NCBI GenBank assembly: GCA_963734595.1
Contig: CAVTHV010000037.1
Location: 496,001 to 560,000 of the forward strand
From: CAKKQX01 sp963734595
GTDB lineage: Bacteria > Pseudomonadota > Gammaproteobacteria > Burkholderiales > SG8-41
Direction: 5' to 3'
DNA length: 64,000 nucleotides
Of this stretch, positions 17,544 to 28,263 are shown piece by piece. A program made the position numbers and the translations under genes. Numbering within the stretch: position 1 is the stretch's first letter; every line of letters begins with the position of its first letter. Below the pieces are notes generated by a model that ran no database searches, was not told where the DNA came from, and worked only from the letters and a program-made list of their open reading frames with translations.

Positions 17544-17636
17544 AGTGTTCGGTGTTAGTGTTAGTGTTTAGTATTGAGCTGAAATTCGTTCTGGCGATCG
17601 GTCTTCATTCAACACTAAACACTCAACGCTCAACAC
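17544..17636. repeat. Inverted heptamer-repeat element 3
   Basis: The left array (17544-17577) has heptamers based on GTGTTAG, one of them a hexamer. The right array (17609-17636) has four, based on TCAACAC. The right array contains the gcvT stop codon at 17623-17625, and the left one begins 14 bases before the gcvH start. The element has the same architecture as the other three and a different repeat sequence. Confidence 0.82.
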
Positions 17637-18723
17637 TGATCAAGACTTTGCCATGCCGCACGAACGGCGGCTTGACCACCTGCGCGCGCAGCCATTTGTC
17701 GCGCACCGCGACTTCCACCGTCTCGCCCGCTGCGACCTGCTGCGGCACGCGCGCCAGCGCAATCGAGCGGCCGAGCGTCGGCGCGAAGCCGCCGCTGGTG
17801 ATCTCACCGCTGCCGCCCGCGCAGCGCACGGCCTGATGACCGCGCATGATCCCCTTGTCGAGCAGGAGCAGGCCGGTCAGCTGCCGCGTCGCGGGCTTCG
17901 CCAGCAACGCCGCCCTGCCGATAAAATCGCGCGGCGTATTCATGTCCACCGTCCATGCCAGCCCGGATTCGAGCGGACTCACGCTTTCGTCCATATCCTG
18001 TCCATAGAGATTCATCCCCGCTTCGAGACGCAGCGTGTCGCGCGCGCCCAGTCCTATTGGTCTGACACCGTGCGCGCCGAGCGCGTTCCACGCCTCGACG
18101 GCGCGCTCCGCGGGCAGCACGATCTCGAAGCCGTCCTCGCCGGTATAGCCGGTGCGCGCCACCATCATATCCGCGACCGGCGCCGCCTGAAAGTACGCGA
18201 GCGGCGCGGATGCGCCGCGGATTCCGGGCAGCGCGCGCCAGGTTTTTTCCCGCGCCTGCGGCCCCTGCACCGAGATGATCGCCAGATCGCGCCGCGGTTC
18301 GATCTCGATCTGCAGCGCGGATTTCGCGCGCTGCGCGGTGATCCACGCGAGATCCCGGTCCGCGGTGCCGGCGTTGACCACGATGCGGTACCAGTCCCCG
18401 GACAGGCCGTAGACGATGAGATCGTCGAGCACGCCGCCGGACGCGTTCAGCATGCACGAATACAGCGCTTTGCCCGGCTGCGCGAGTTTGGCGACATCGT
18501 TGGCCAGCAGCAGCCTGAGAAAATCGCGGGCGCCCGCGCCGCGGATATCCACGGCCAGCATGTGCGAAACGTCGAACATGCCCGCATCGCGCCGCACGCA
18601 ATGGTGTTCTTCGAGCTGCGAGCCGTAATGGAGCGGCATTTCCCAGCCCGCAAAATCGACCATTTTCGCGCCCATCGCCCGATGCGCGGCGTTGAGCGGG
18701 GTTACTCTAAGAGTGGGCGTCAA
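17623..18723 (-). CDS. gcvT: Aminomethyltransferase (glycine cleavage T protein)
   Basis: Transfers the methylene group from GcvH to tetrahydrofolate, releasing ammonia. 366 residues, full length. N-terminus LRVTPLNAAHRAMGAKMVDFAGWEMP, then FDVSHMLAVDIRG, then the folate-site region GYTGEDGFEI and the C-terminal barrel. First gene of gcvT-gcvH-gcvPA-tpx-gcvPB. Only 39 bp separate it from the DUF3426 gene, and no glycine riboswitch is visible there, so the operon may read through from upstream. The final codons lie in heptamer-repeat element 3. Confidence 0.95.
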   Translation of the reverse strand: MTPTLRVTPLNAAHRAMGAKMVDFAGWEMPLHYGSQLEEHHCVRRDAGMFDVSHMLAVDIRGAGARDFLRLLLANDVAKLAQPGKALYSCMLNASGGVLDDLIVYGLSGDWYRIVVNAGTADRDLAWITAQRAKSALQIEIEPRRDLAIISVQGPQAREKTWRALPGIRGASAPLAYFQAAPVADMMVARTGYTGEDGFEIVLPAERAVEAWNALGAHGVRPIGLGARDTLRLEAGMNLYGQDMDESVSPLESGLAWTVDMNTPRDFIGRAALLAKPATRQLTGLLLLDKGIMRGHQAVRCAGGSGEITSGGFAPTLGRSIALARVPQQVAAGETVEVAVRDKWLRAQVVKPPFVRHGKVLISVER

Positions 18724-18762
18724 TGACTTTCCAGGTAAAGCCGGCCACGGGCCCTGCGGCCG

Positions 18763-19683
18763 CTAGTTCGCTGTCGCCGGCAGCAGGTCGAGCCGAAAAC
18801 CGGTGGCGCCGAGGCTGCCGATATCGATATCGAGACGGATCTCGATTTCCGCGTTGCCGGGAATGCCGGCTTTCACGTTCCTGCCGGGCGCGAGATATTC
18901 GGCGGGCATGAAAATGCGCCGCGCCAGCGTATGCTCCTTGGTGTCGGTCAGCGCGAGGTCGAGCGCCGGATAAGCGAGATCATAACTGGCGTGGTTGCGC
19001 AGGGTCGCAGTGAGCTGGATCACGTTGGGCCGCGCGGGATCGACCACCTGCAGGTCCGAGGCCTCGACGTAAATCAGTTTCGGACGCTGCGGCAGCGGCA
19101 CGCTGCATCCGAACGCCACGCAGAGCTGGGCCAGCACCGGTTTGAGTCCGGGATAATTCGCCGCGAGTTCGGAACGATAAAAATACCCGGCCTGCCCGGC
19201 CAGCGCGAACAGCAACAGTACGCTGCCCACCGCCCACACCCAGCCGCGCTGCGGTTTGGGCAATGGTTTGAGCCATGGTTCCCCGGCCATCACTTCGGTT
19301 TCGCCCGCCACCGCCGGCTGCGCCGCGGGAGCAGCCGGCAGCGGCTCCATCACGGCTTCGAACGGCGCCCCCGGCTCGAACCTGAATTCAGGCGCGGGCG
19401 GCGGGGCAGCAACCTGCGGTGAACCCGCCTCCGTGGCCTCCGGCGCCTGCGCTTCGGGCGCGACGACAGGCGCCTCTGGAACCGCAGGCTGTGCCGGCGC
19501 CGTAGCGGCAGGTGGCGGCTGGCGTTCGGCCCCCGCCTGGTCCGGCAGTGTGGCGAGCCCCTTGAACCCGTCGAACACCAGCATGCAGCGCCCGCAGCGC
19601 ACCTTGCCCTGTTGCGCCTGAAGGTGCTGCGGCGTGACACGGAATACCGTGTTGCAGGACGGGCATCTCGTGACCATGCTCAT
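18763..19683 (-). CDS. Zinc-ribbon and DUF3426 domain membrane protein
   Basis: 306 residues. The N-terminal MJ0042-type zinc ribbon uses CPSC (about 8-11) and CGRC (about 30-33). A long Pro/Ala-rich linker (about 50-140) follows, then one membrane helix (about 150-172, WVWAVGSVLLLFALAGQAGYF), then a periplasmic DUF3426 beta-domain with typical NVIQLTATLRNHASYDLAYP. Function is unknown; the gene very often follows prmA in betaproteobacteria, as it does here (10 bp away). Zinc binding is inferred from the four cysteines. Confidence 0.88.
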   Translation of the reverse strand: MSMVTRCPSCNTVFRVTPQHLQAQQGKVRCGRCMLVFDGFKGLATLPDQAGAERQPPPAATAPAQPAVPEAPVVAPEAQAPEATEAGSPQVAAPPPAPEFRFEPGAPFEAVMEPLPAAPAAQPAVAGETEVMAGEPWLKPLPKPQRGWVWAVGSVLLLFALAGQAGYFYRSELAANYPGLKPVLAQLCVAFGCSVPLPQRPKLIYVEASDLQVVDPARPNVIQLTATLRNHASYDLAYPALDLALTDTKEHTLARRIFMPAEYLAPGRNVKAGIPGNAEIEIRLDIDIGSLGATGFRLDLLPATAN

Positions 19684-19693
19684 GTTCGGACCC

Positions 19694-20584
19694 TCACGCT
19701 TTGACTCCGCTCAACAACACCCATCCCCCTTCGTGTTCGGTGGTATCCATTTCAAACCATGGCCGATAGGCCTCGCGCACATCATCGGCCTGCTCGTCGA
19801 GTATGCCCGAGAGCACGACCCGCCCGCGCGGTTCGGTCAGCCCGGCGAGCAGCGGCGCCAGCACCCGCAACGGGTTCGCAAGGATGTTGGCGACCACGAT
19901 CTGCGCCGACCGCCCGAGCCTGTCGGCAGCATCGAAAAACACGGCATTCACCAGATTTTGCATAGCATTGTGCCGCGCCGCAAGCAGCGCCTGTTCGTCG
20001 ACGTCGACGCCGTACGCGGTGGCGGCGCCCAGCTTCAGCGCCGCGATCGCCAGAATGCCCGAGCCGCAGCCGAAATCGATCACCGACTCGCCGCCGCGGA
20101 TATGCCGGTCGAGCCAGCGCAGGCACAGCCGGGTCGTCGGGTGGGTGCCGGTGCCGAAAGCAAGACCGGGATCGAGCACGATGTTGATCGCCTGCGGGTC
20201 GGGCGCGGTGTGCCAGCTCGGCACGATCCACAGCCGTTCAGAAATCTGCTGTGGCGTGAACTGGCTTTGGGTGACCCGCACCCAGTCCTGATCATCGACG
20301 CGGTCGACGCGATACGGGGTCGTCCCCGCGATCCCGGCAGCCTGAAACGCGCGGGGCAGCGCTGCGGACAATTCGACATCCGCGGGAAACAAGGTCGTCA
20401 CCAGACTGCGCGGCCAGCGGCGATCGGCGGCCTCGCCCGGCTCACCGAAAATCGGCTGCTCCTGCGGCGTACCCGCCGCGGCATCGCTGACGTCGGCCGC
20501 CAGCGCACCCACTTCGAGCAGTGCATCGGTCAGCGCCTCGACGCGGTCAGCGTCGGCTTCAAACGAAACTGAAAGCCAGGACAT
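19694..20584 (-). CDS. prmA: Ribosomal protein L11 methyltransferase
   Basis: Trimethylates lysine and N-terminal amino groups of ribosomal protein L11 using S-adenosylmethionine. 296 residues. The substrate-recognition N-domain is followed by the methyltransferase core: DPGLAFGTGTHPTT near 140-153, motif I DFGCGSGILAIAA near 170, and the NILANPLRVLAP catalytic-loop region. Non-essential in E. coli. Here it is separated from accC by an MFS gene, whereas the two are usually adjacent in relatives. Confidence 0.95.
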   Translation of the reverse strand: MSWLSVSFEADADRVEALTDALLEVGALAADVSDAAAGTPQEQPIFGEPGEAADRRWPRSLVTTLFPADVELSAALPRAFQAAGIAGTTPYRVDRVDDQDWVRVTQSQFTPQQISERLWIVPSWHTAPDPQAINIVLDPGLAFGTGTHPTTRLCLRWLDRHIRGGESVIDFGCGSGILAIAALKLGAATAYGVDVDEQALLAARHNAMQNLVNAVFFDAADRLGRSAQIVVANILANPLRVLAPLLAGLTEPRGRVVLSGILDEQADDVREAYRPWFEMDTTEHEGGWVLLSGVKA

Positions 20585-20688
20585 GATCAGTGAATCAATG
20601 AAAGCAATGCGCGCATGCCAGAATTCTAACGGTTGTTGGGCTGGCTAACAGGAGTTCCGTCCGGAGCGTTCGCGCGGGGCGCCCTGCA

Positions 20689-21852
20689 TCACCGCTTTGC
20701 GCGAACCAGTCGCGCCAGTCCCCACAGACCCAGCACTGGCCCGGGCAGCAGCAGCCAGGCGACGTACGGCCCCATCTCCTGCCAATGGGCAGCGGCCAGA
20801 TTGATCGAAAACAACGTGATCAGGAATCCCATGCTGTTCTGGATCGCCAGTGCGCTGCCCACGAACTCGCGCGGACAGGCCCGCGCCGACAGCGCGGAGA
20901 ATTGCGGCGAATCGGACACCACGGTCAGCCCCCACAGCAGCAGAATGCCGAGCAAAAGCGACACCGGAAAATTCTGGATCAACGGAAATACCAGGCACAG
21001 CAGACCGGACACCGCCAGACTGCCGGCCGCCACCACCGCACTTCCCAGATGTTGGCTCAAGCGCCCGCCGATGATGCAGCCCAGCGCGCCGATCGCTATC
21101 ACCGCGAACGACACCAGCGAAACCAGCGCCGGCCGGTCCCATCCTGCGCGGTGCAGAATCGTGGCTGCCAGCAACGGCGTGATGGTCCACATGGCATAGA
21201 GCTCCCACATGTGGCCAAAATAACCGAACGCCGCCGCGCGGAAATCCGGAACACGAAAAGCCTCGAACACCTTGCCGATGTTCTGGCGGCGGCCTGCCGG
21301 CAAATGCGGGCCGTCGCCCAACAATGCGATCACGAGCGCGGCGACCAGCGCCAGCACGGATGACGCCAACACGACGCTCTGCCATGCCCAGGCCGCGCCC
21401 AGGCCGCGGATCAGATGCGGCAGCGCCGTGCCCAGCGTAAGCATGCCGATCAGCCAGCCCAATGCGTGACCGGTCTTGTCGGGCACCCAACTCACCACCA
21501 GCTTCATGCCCAGAGGATAAATTCCCGCAAGCGCCAGGCCGGTGGCAAACCGGTACACCAGCGCGTCGCCGATGCCGCCGGCAAACCAGGCAAACCCCGC
21601 ATTGGCCGCGGCGCCGAAGACAGCCGACCACGCAAAAATGCGGCTGGCGCGAAAATGGTCCGCCAGGCCGGTCAGCGAAAACGTCAGCGTGCCGGCGATA
21701 AATCCGGCCTGCACCGCGCCGGTCAGCGGCCCGAGCGCGGCCGGCCCCACCGCCCACGCGCGCATGAGATCGTCTGCCGCGCTGTTGGCGCTGAACCACA
21801 ACGAGGTGCCGAAGAACTCGGCAAGGACGATGAGGGCGAGCGGCCGGTACAT
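20689..21852 (-). CDS. Major facilitator superfamily transporter
   Basis: 387 residues with about twelve hydrophobic helices, in the inner membrane. It begins MYRPLALIVLAEFFGTSLWFSANSA and has the loop GLADHFRASRI after TM2, typical of small-molecule MFS exporters or metabolite carriers. The substrate cannot be inferred. It lies between prmA and accC, interrupting a conserved gene pair, and its ends are well separated from both (104 and 75 bp). That suggests a later insertion into the operon. Confidence 0.85.
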   Translation of the reverse strand: MYRPLALIVLAEFFGTSLWFSANSAADDLMRAWAVGPAALGPLTGAVQAGFIAGTLTFSLTGLADHFRASRIFAWSAVFGAAANAGFAWFAGGIGDALVYRFATGLALAGIYPLGMKLVVSWVPDKTGHALGWLIGMLTLGTALPHLIRGLGAAWAWQSVVLASSVLALVAALVIALLGDGPHLPAGRRQNIGKVFEAFRVPDFRAAAFGYFGHMWELYAMWTITPLLAATILHRAGWDRPALVSLVSFAVIAIGALGCIIGGRLSQHLGSAVVAAGSLAVSGLLCLVFPLIQNFPVSLLLGILLLWGLTVVSDSPQFSALSARACPREFVGSALAIQNSMGFLITLFSINLAAAHWQEMGPYVAWLLLPGPVLGLWGLARLVRAKR

Positions 21853-21927
21853 GGCGGATCCCGTTTGATCATTCGACTGGAAACTCTTGGCCCACCCCGG
21901 CCGCCATGGGCCGGAAACCCGTATTTC

Positions 21928-23284
<1,357 letters not shown>

Positions 23285-23361
23285 TCGGGAAAGCGCTTAC
23301 GGGAAAAGGAAAAAGGGGGGAAACGTCAACGGCGCGCGTTCTCCGGCCCGCTCGCCGCGCC

Positions 23362-23813
23362 TCACGCCTCGCCCAGCACAAACAGCGGCTGGCCGTACTC
23401 GACCGGCTGGCCGTTTTCGGCGAGCACCGCCTTGATGATGCCGTCGTGATCGGCCTCGATTTCGTTCAGGAGCTTCATCGCTTCGATGATGCACACGGTA
23501 TCGCCGGCCTTCACCGCCTGGCCGACCTCGACAAACGCTTTCGCGCCGGGCGCGGACGCGCGATAGAACGTGCCGACCATGGGCGACTTGACGACGTGCC
23601 CCTCGGGCAGCGCGGGCTCGGCCGGCGCGCCGGTGCAGCCGGCGCGGCGGCCGGGGCCGCGGTCACCGGGGCGGGAGCCATCACCACGTTGGTTTGGGTG
23701 GTCGGTCCGCCGCGGCAGATGCGCACCCGTTCTTCGCCTTCGGAGACCTCGAGCTCGGCTATCCCGGACTGCTGCACCAGATCGATCAGCGTTTTGAGTT
23801 TACGGAGGTCCAT
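23362..23813 (-). CDS. accB: Biotin carboxyl carrier protein of acetyl-CoA carboxylase, frame broken near 23630
   Basis: Carries biotin between AccC and the carboxyltransferase. About 149 residues: N-terminal helix MDLRKLKTLIDLVQQSGI, an Ala/Pro-rich linker, and the biotinyl domain with EAMKLLNEI, where Lys is the biotin site. The linker (Ala/Pro, GC-rich) holds a frame break near 23630; the shift equals two added bases or one lost. Start at 23813; its first codons overlap the last codons of aroQ by 14 bp, so the two are translationally linked. Confidence 0.94.
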
Positions 23814-24271
23814 TGATCAGCCTCGTCTTTGAATATTGCAGCGCGAACTCCAGCGCCAGTTCGTAGCCTTTGGCCCCCAGCCCGCTGATGATGCCGACGG
23901 CGATGTCGGTGAAGTAGGAGCGGTGACGGAAGGCTTCGCGCGCGAACACGTTCGACAGGTGGACTTCGATGAACGGGTATACCGACCGCAGCCAGCGCAT
24001 CCCGCATCGCCACGCTGGTATGGGTATAGGCCGCCGGGTTGATGATGATGAAATCGACCTTGTCGCGGCCGGCCTTCTGGATGTGCTCGACCAGTTCGGC
24101 TTCGGAGTTGCTCTGGCAGGCGCTCAACCGGACGCCGGCTTTTTCGGCCAGTTCAGCGAGCCGGGATTCTATGCCCTGCAGGGTTTCGGTGCCGTACTGC
24201 TCCGGCTCACGGCTGCCCAGCAGATTCAGATTCGGGCCGTTGATGAGCAGGATGTTTTTGGAGGTTGTCAT
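23800..24271 (-). CDS. aroQ: Type II 3-dehydroquinate dehydratase, frame broken near 23976
   Basis: Third step of the shikimate pathway, dehydrating 3-dehydroquinate to 3-dehydroshikimate; a dodecameric cytoplasmic enzyme. About 156 residues. N-terminus NILLINGPNLNLLGSREPEQYG, with the catalytic Tyr on the lid, then INPAAYTHTSVAMRDAL, then IEVHLSNVFAREAFRHRSY. One extra C in the run at 23975-23977 (ATACCCGTTC instead of ATACCGTTC) separates AAVGIP from FIEVHLSN. Start ATG at 24271. First gene of aroQ-accB-accC. Confidence 0.94.
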
Positions 24272-24607
24272 GTTGCCATCGCTGCACTCACGCCGGTCTG
24301 TTTTATGGGGTATTGCGGCCGGGCGGTGTTCTGGTATTGATGTTAGATGGGCGCAAGTTTGCCGCAAATAGCAGCATGTTGTCCAGAATTTTGCCGAAAA
24401 TCAGGGATATTCGGCTCGCGGAATCAGAGAAAAATCAAATAAAATCAATCGATAATGGACAGTGTTCCAGCGCCGCACCCCATCTCGCGTCCCAGTCAGG
24501 GAGACCGCCTGGGTTCCGGCCAGCATGCGGCTGCGGCTGCGCCCAGACCCAGCCCGCAGATTTTTGAGAGTTAGAAGAAGTTACAGGAAATTGCCGGAAG
24601 ATGCAGG
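24272..24607. other. Intergenic region upstream of aroQ
   Basis: 336 bp between aroQ and the TlpA-like gene, with no plausible coding frame. It contains an AT-rich stretch near 24430-24460 and, on the minus strand, a possible promoter (TTGCGG, 16 bp, TAACAT) near 24340-24370 that could serve aroQ-accB-accC. The assignment is weak. Confidence 0.4.
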
Positions 24608-25142
24608 CTATAAGAGCGATTCTATGATGCCTTGAAGCTTGGCTTCGTTGATGCCCCCCAGCTCCGTGCCGGCAATTTTCCCGTTGCGGTCGATGATGAT
24701 CGTGAAAGGCAGGGCGCCGACGCGGTTGCCGGCCCGGCGGGACATTTCGACCGTCTCGATGCCGCCCAGCAGCACCGGATAATTCATCCCGAACTCGCGG
24801 GCAAACGCCTGCACCGGGTCACGCCGGTCGATGGCGATCCCGACGAACTGCAGGCCCCGCGCCCGATATTTGTCCTGCAGCCTGACAAAAGCGGGGATTT
24901 CCTCGCGGCACGGCGCGCACCATGTCGCCCACAGGTTGACCACCAGCACCTTGCCGCGCCACTGGCTGAGCGGCTGCGACTGGCCATCGAGATCGGCAAG
25001 GCGGGTGGCCATCACGACGTCGGCGACCCCTGCATCGACTCCCGCCGCCCATGCGCCAGACATTGAATAGCATCCCCGCCGCACCGGCGAGGACCGCCAC
25101 TGCCGCGAACAACAGGATCCGGCGTTTATTGCTGCGCGTCAC
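24608..25142 (-). CDS. TlpA-like thiol-disulfide oxidoreductase, frame broken near 25050
   Basis: Membrane-anchored periplasmic thioredoxin, about 177 residues. A basic N-terminus (MTRSNKRR) and one hydrophobic segment (about 9-27) anchor it. The thioredoxin domain has VVNLWATWCAPCREE with the WCxPC active site and cis-Pro in GALPFTIIID. Anchor and thioredoxin domain are in different frames, split near 25050 by +1. The GTG start at 25142 overlaps the stop of dsbD by four bases, so the pair is co-translated. It probably receives electrons from DsbD and reduces periplasmic targets such as apocytochrome c. Confidence 0.87.
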
Positions 25143-26929
25143 CTGAAGTTGATCGCCCGGTCGAGCACGGCCGCAAACTGGTCCGCGGACTGAAAACCTA
25201 TCACTCGCAATCCGTTGATTTCGTTACCATTTCTATCGAAGAACACGATGCCGGGCGGACCGAACAGGCGGAAGCGTTTCAGGAGCGCGCCGTGCTCGGC
25301 GGTGTTCGCCGTCACGTCGGCCTGCAGCGTGACCATGCCGGCAAAGCGCGCCTTAACCTGCGGGTCGGGAAAGGTGTAGCGCTCGAGTTCCTTGCACGAG
25401 ACACACCAGTCGGCATAGAAATCCAGCATCACCGGTTTGCCGGCAGCGGATTTGATTGCGCCGTCGAGTTCGGCCAGGCTGTTCACGCGCTGGAATGCGG
25501 CTGGGCGCGGCTTCCGGCGCGGCGCCACCCAGGCGCAGGCCCGAGAGCGGCTGCAGGATATCGCGGCCGCCCGACAGCGCGCCGAGCAGGAAAGCGATGC
25601 CCGCCACCAGCGCAATGATGCCGACGCCCTTGCTGAATTTCTGGAAACCGTGCGCGCCCGGCGGCAGCGGATCGATCGCGTGCATGTACATCGCGGCCAC
25701 GATCAGCAGCGCCGCCCACGCCAGCATCTGCACCGTCAGCGGGATCAGCGGCGAAACCAGGTAAATCGCCACCGCCAGCAGCAGCACGCCGAAAAAGCGC
25801 TTCACCGTATCCATCCACGGCCCGGCCTTCGGCAGCAGCCCGCCGGCCGAGGCGCCGAGCACGAGCAGCGGCACGCCCATGCCGAGCGCCATCGCGAACA
25901 GGGCGCTGCCGCCGAGCACGACGTCGCGGCTCTGGCTGATGTAAAGCAGCGCGCCGGCGAGCGGCGCCGCGATGCACGGCCCGACGATCAGGGCCGACAG
26001 GATGCCCATCGTGAATACGCCGAGGAAATGCCCGCCCGGAACGCGGCTGCTCGTTTCGGCGAGCCGCGACTGCAGCGCAACCGGCAGCTGCAGCTCGTAG
26101 AGGCCGAACATCGCCAGCGCCAGCGCGACGAATACCGCCGCGAAACTGCCGAGCACCCACGGGCTCTGCAGCGCCGCCGACAGCATCGCGCCGGAGAGCC
26201 CCGCGGCGACGCCGGCGAGCGCATAGGTGATCGCCATGCCCAGCACGTAGGCGGCCGAAAGCAGAAAACCGTGCATCCTGGTGAGGTGATGGCCGCGCCC
26301 GGCAATGACGCCGGACAGAATCGGCACCATCGGCAGCATGCAGGGCGTGAACGCGAGCAGCAGGCCGAAGCCGAAGAAACTTGCGATGAGCAGCCAGAAG
26401 CCGCCGCGGAACAGCCCCGCGATCCGCGTCTCCTCGGATTGCGGTGGCGCGGCGGCGCAGGAAAACAGCCCGCCGCTGCCCGCCGCGCCGGTCGCCGCCT
26501 CCAGCGGGAAACGATGCCAGACTGAGCCGGGCTTTCTGCTCCTGGGGCACGTAACACACGCCGACATCGGCGCAGCCCTGCGAAACCGCGGTCAGCGTCA
26601 CTGCGGTCCGTCTTGCCGTCATTCTGGAGCGGCAGCACGATCTTCACTTCGTCGCGATAGGTCACGACGTCGCCGAAAAATTCGTCCTTTTTGATTTTGC
26701 CCGGCGGCAGCTGCGGCGCGCCGATCCCGACCTCCGCGGGCTCGACCGCGAAGCGGAACTTGTCGCGGTACATGTAATAGCCCGGCGCGATCTGGTAACG
26801 CACCTCGATGGTATGGGCGTCGGTCAGCTGCGCCGCGAAACGGAACGCCTGCTCCGGCTCGAGCAGTTCGGGCGTCGCGGCGTGGCCAAGCCAGGGCACG
26901 ATCAGCAGCAGGGTCAACAGAAAACGCAT
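25139..26929 (-). CDS. dsbD: Thiol:disulfide interchange protein DsbD, frame broken three times
   Basis: Carries reducing power from cytoplasmic thioredoxin to the periplasm. About 595 residues: signal peptide (about 1-17), the alpha domain with YQIAPGYYMYRDKF and CYVPQ, eight membrane helices with the redox pair in FTPCMLPM and GPCIAAPL, and a C-terminal thioredoxin-like domain with YADWCVSCKELE. Three +1 breaks near 26610, 26520 and 25490 split it into four frames. It is 25 bp after cutA and overlaps the TlpA-like gene. The order cutA-dsbD-tlpA-aroQ is typical of betaproteobacteria. Confidence 0.93.
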
Positions 26930-26954
26930 CGCGGGATATTCGGAGTGAAGGGGT

Positions 26955-27302
26955 CTAGCCGATGGACAGGGTGGTTTCCGCCGTTACCCATTCCAGGTAC
27001 TCGGGCAGACCGCGCACCACTGGGACAGCGAGGATTTCGGGAAGTTCGTAAGGATGATGCGCGCGGATCGCCGCCTCGACTTCGGGATAGAGCGCGCTGC
27101 GGATCTTGATCTGCACCGGCACTTCCTGCGCGGTTTCGAGCGTCTCCCTTCCAGCGATAGACCGACGTGCATTCCGCCAGCACGCTGACACATGCCGCGA
27201 GCCGCTTTTCCACCAGGGTGCGCGCCAGCTTCAGCGCCGTCTCGCGGTCGGGCAGGCTGGTCAGCACGATGACGGCATCGGTGGCGGTGCGGCGGCGGGC
27301 AT
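26955..27302 (-). CDS. cutA: Divalent-cation tolerance protein CutA, frame broken twice
   Basis: Small trimeric protein of about 115 residues, linked genetically to copper tolerance, molecular role unresolved. Conserved segments are VIVLTSLPDRETALKLA, VEKRLAACVSV, then VPVQIKIRS and HHPYELPEILAVPV, with EYLEWV near the end. The ATG at 27302, five bases after the yeeZ-like stop, is the likely start, but it is out of frame with the first conserved block, so indels near 27285 and 27155 are needed. The exact N-terminus is uncertain. Confidence 0.85.
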
Positions 27303-27307
27303 GGCGG

Positions 27308-28205
27308 TCAGGAAGTGCGTGCCGGCGGGAATTGGCGAGCGAGGGCGGCGGCAATGCCGTCTTGCTACCGTCGGGTAGCGCAGCCGCAGGCGCAGCTCCT
27401 GCTTGATGCGGCGGTTGGTGAGCCGCCGCGATTCGTTCATGAACGACAGCAGGCCCTCCGGAATGCTGCGCGCGGCGTCGGCGCGCGCCACGCGCAGCGG
27501 GCGCGGCAGCCCGAAACGGTCGGCCACGAGGTCGAAGTAATCGCCCATTTTCTGCGGCGCGTCGTCGACGGCGTTATACATGCGTCCGGGATGCGCATGA
27601 TGCAGGGCCGCGATCACGATGCGCGCGAGGTCGTCCGCATGGACATGATTCACGTAGGAGTCGTCTTCCGGTCTGAGCGCCGGCGTGCCCTGCTCCAGGC
27701 GCGCGAGCGGCAGGCGGTCCGCCGCATAAATGCCCGGCACGCGCAGGATGGAAACGCTCACCCCGCTGCGCCGGCCCCATTCGCGCAGGCGCTTTTCGGC
27801 ATCCGCGCGGCGCCGCGCGCGCTCGGTCTGCGGCCGCGCCGGATGCGTCTCGGGCACGAGCCCGCCGTTGCAGTCGCCATAGACGCCGCTGGTGCTGATG
27901 TAGACCAGTTGCTGTGGTAGACTTTTGCCCTTTGCCAGCGCCGCAATCAGATGCGCGGTACGCGTATCGTGCGCGCCGCTGCCGGGCGGCGGCGCAAAGT
28001 GCACGACGTCGTGGGCAAGCCCGGCAATCGGATGGAGCGTTTGCGGCTCGTCGAGATCGCCGCGGATCGGCGTGATACCGAGCGCGCGCAGAGTCGCGAA
28101 ACGCTGCGGCTCGCGCGAAAGCGCGTAGATCCGGTAGCGCCCGCGCAGCAGTGGAACCATGCGCAGCGCCACGTCGCCGCAACCGATGATCAGCAGACGT
28201 CTCAT
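27308..28205 (-). CDS. NAD(P)-binding epimerase/dehydratase-like protein (YeeZ type), frame broken near 27374
   Basis: About 298 residues in the extended short-chain-dehydrogenase group. The Rossmann motif LLIIGCGDVALRM is at 3-15; the active-site region has QLVYISTSGVYGDCNG, with Ser and the Tyr of STSGVYG; the C-terminal half contains YNAVDDAPQKMGDYFDLVAD. The substrate is unknown; sugar-nucleotide and general NAD-dependent activities have been suggested for homologues. An extra A near 27374 hides the true end (DGIAAALARQFPPARTS, stop at 27308). It is divergent from the ferredoxin reductase gene, 58 bp apart. Confidence 0.85.
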
Positions 28206-28263
28206 GCAGTAATTTTAACCTATTCAGCCCCTTACAACGGAATTGCCGTTTCCGGTCCGCCGC

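Noticed and set aside
18690..18770. Glycine riboswitch in front of gcvT
   Set aside because: Only 39 bp separate gcvT from the upstream gene, too short for the aptamer, and no paired glycine-aptamer features are seen.
20633..21199. Plus-strand frame overlapping the MFS gene
   Set aside because: The product is Ser/Pro/Arg-rich with no motif, whereas the minus-strand frame has twelve clear membrane segments.
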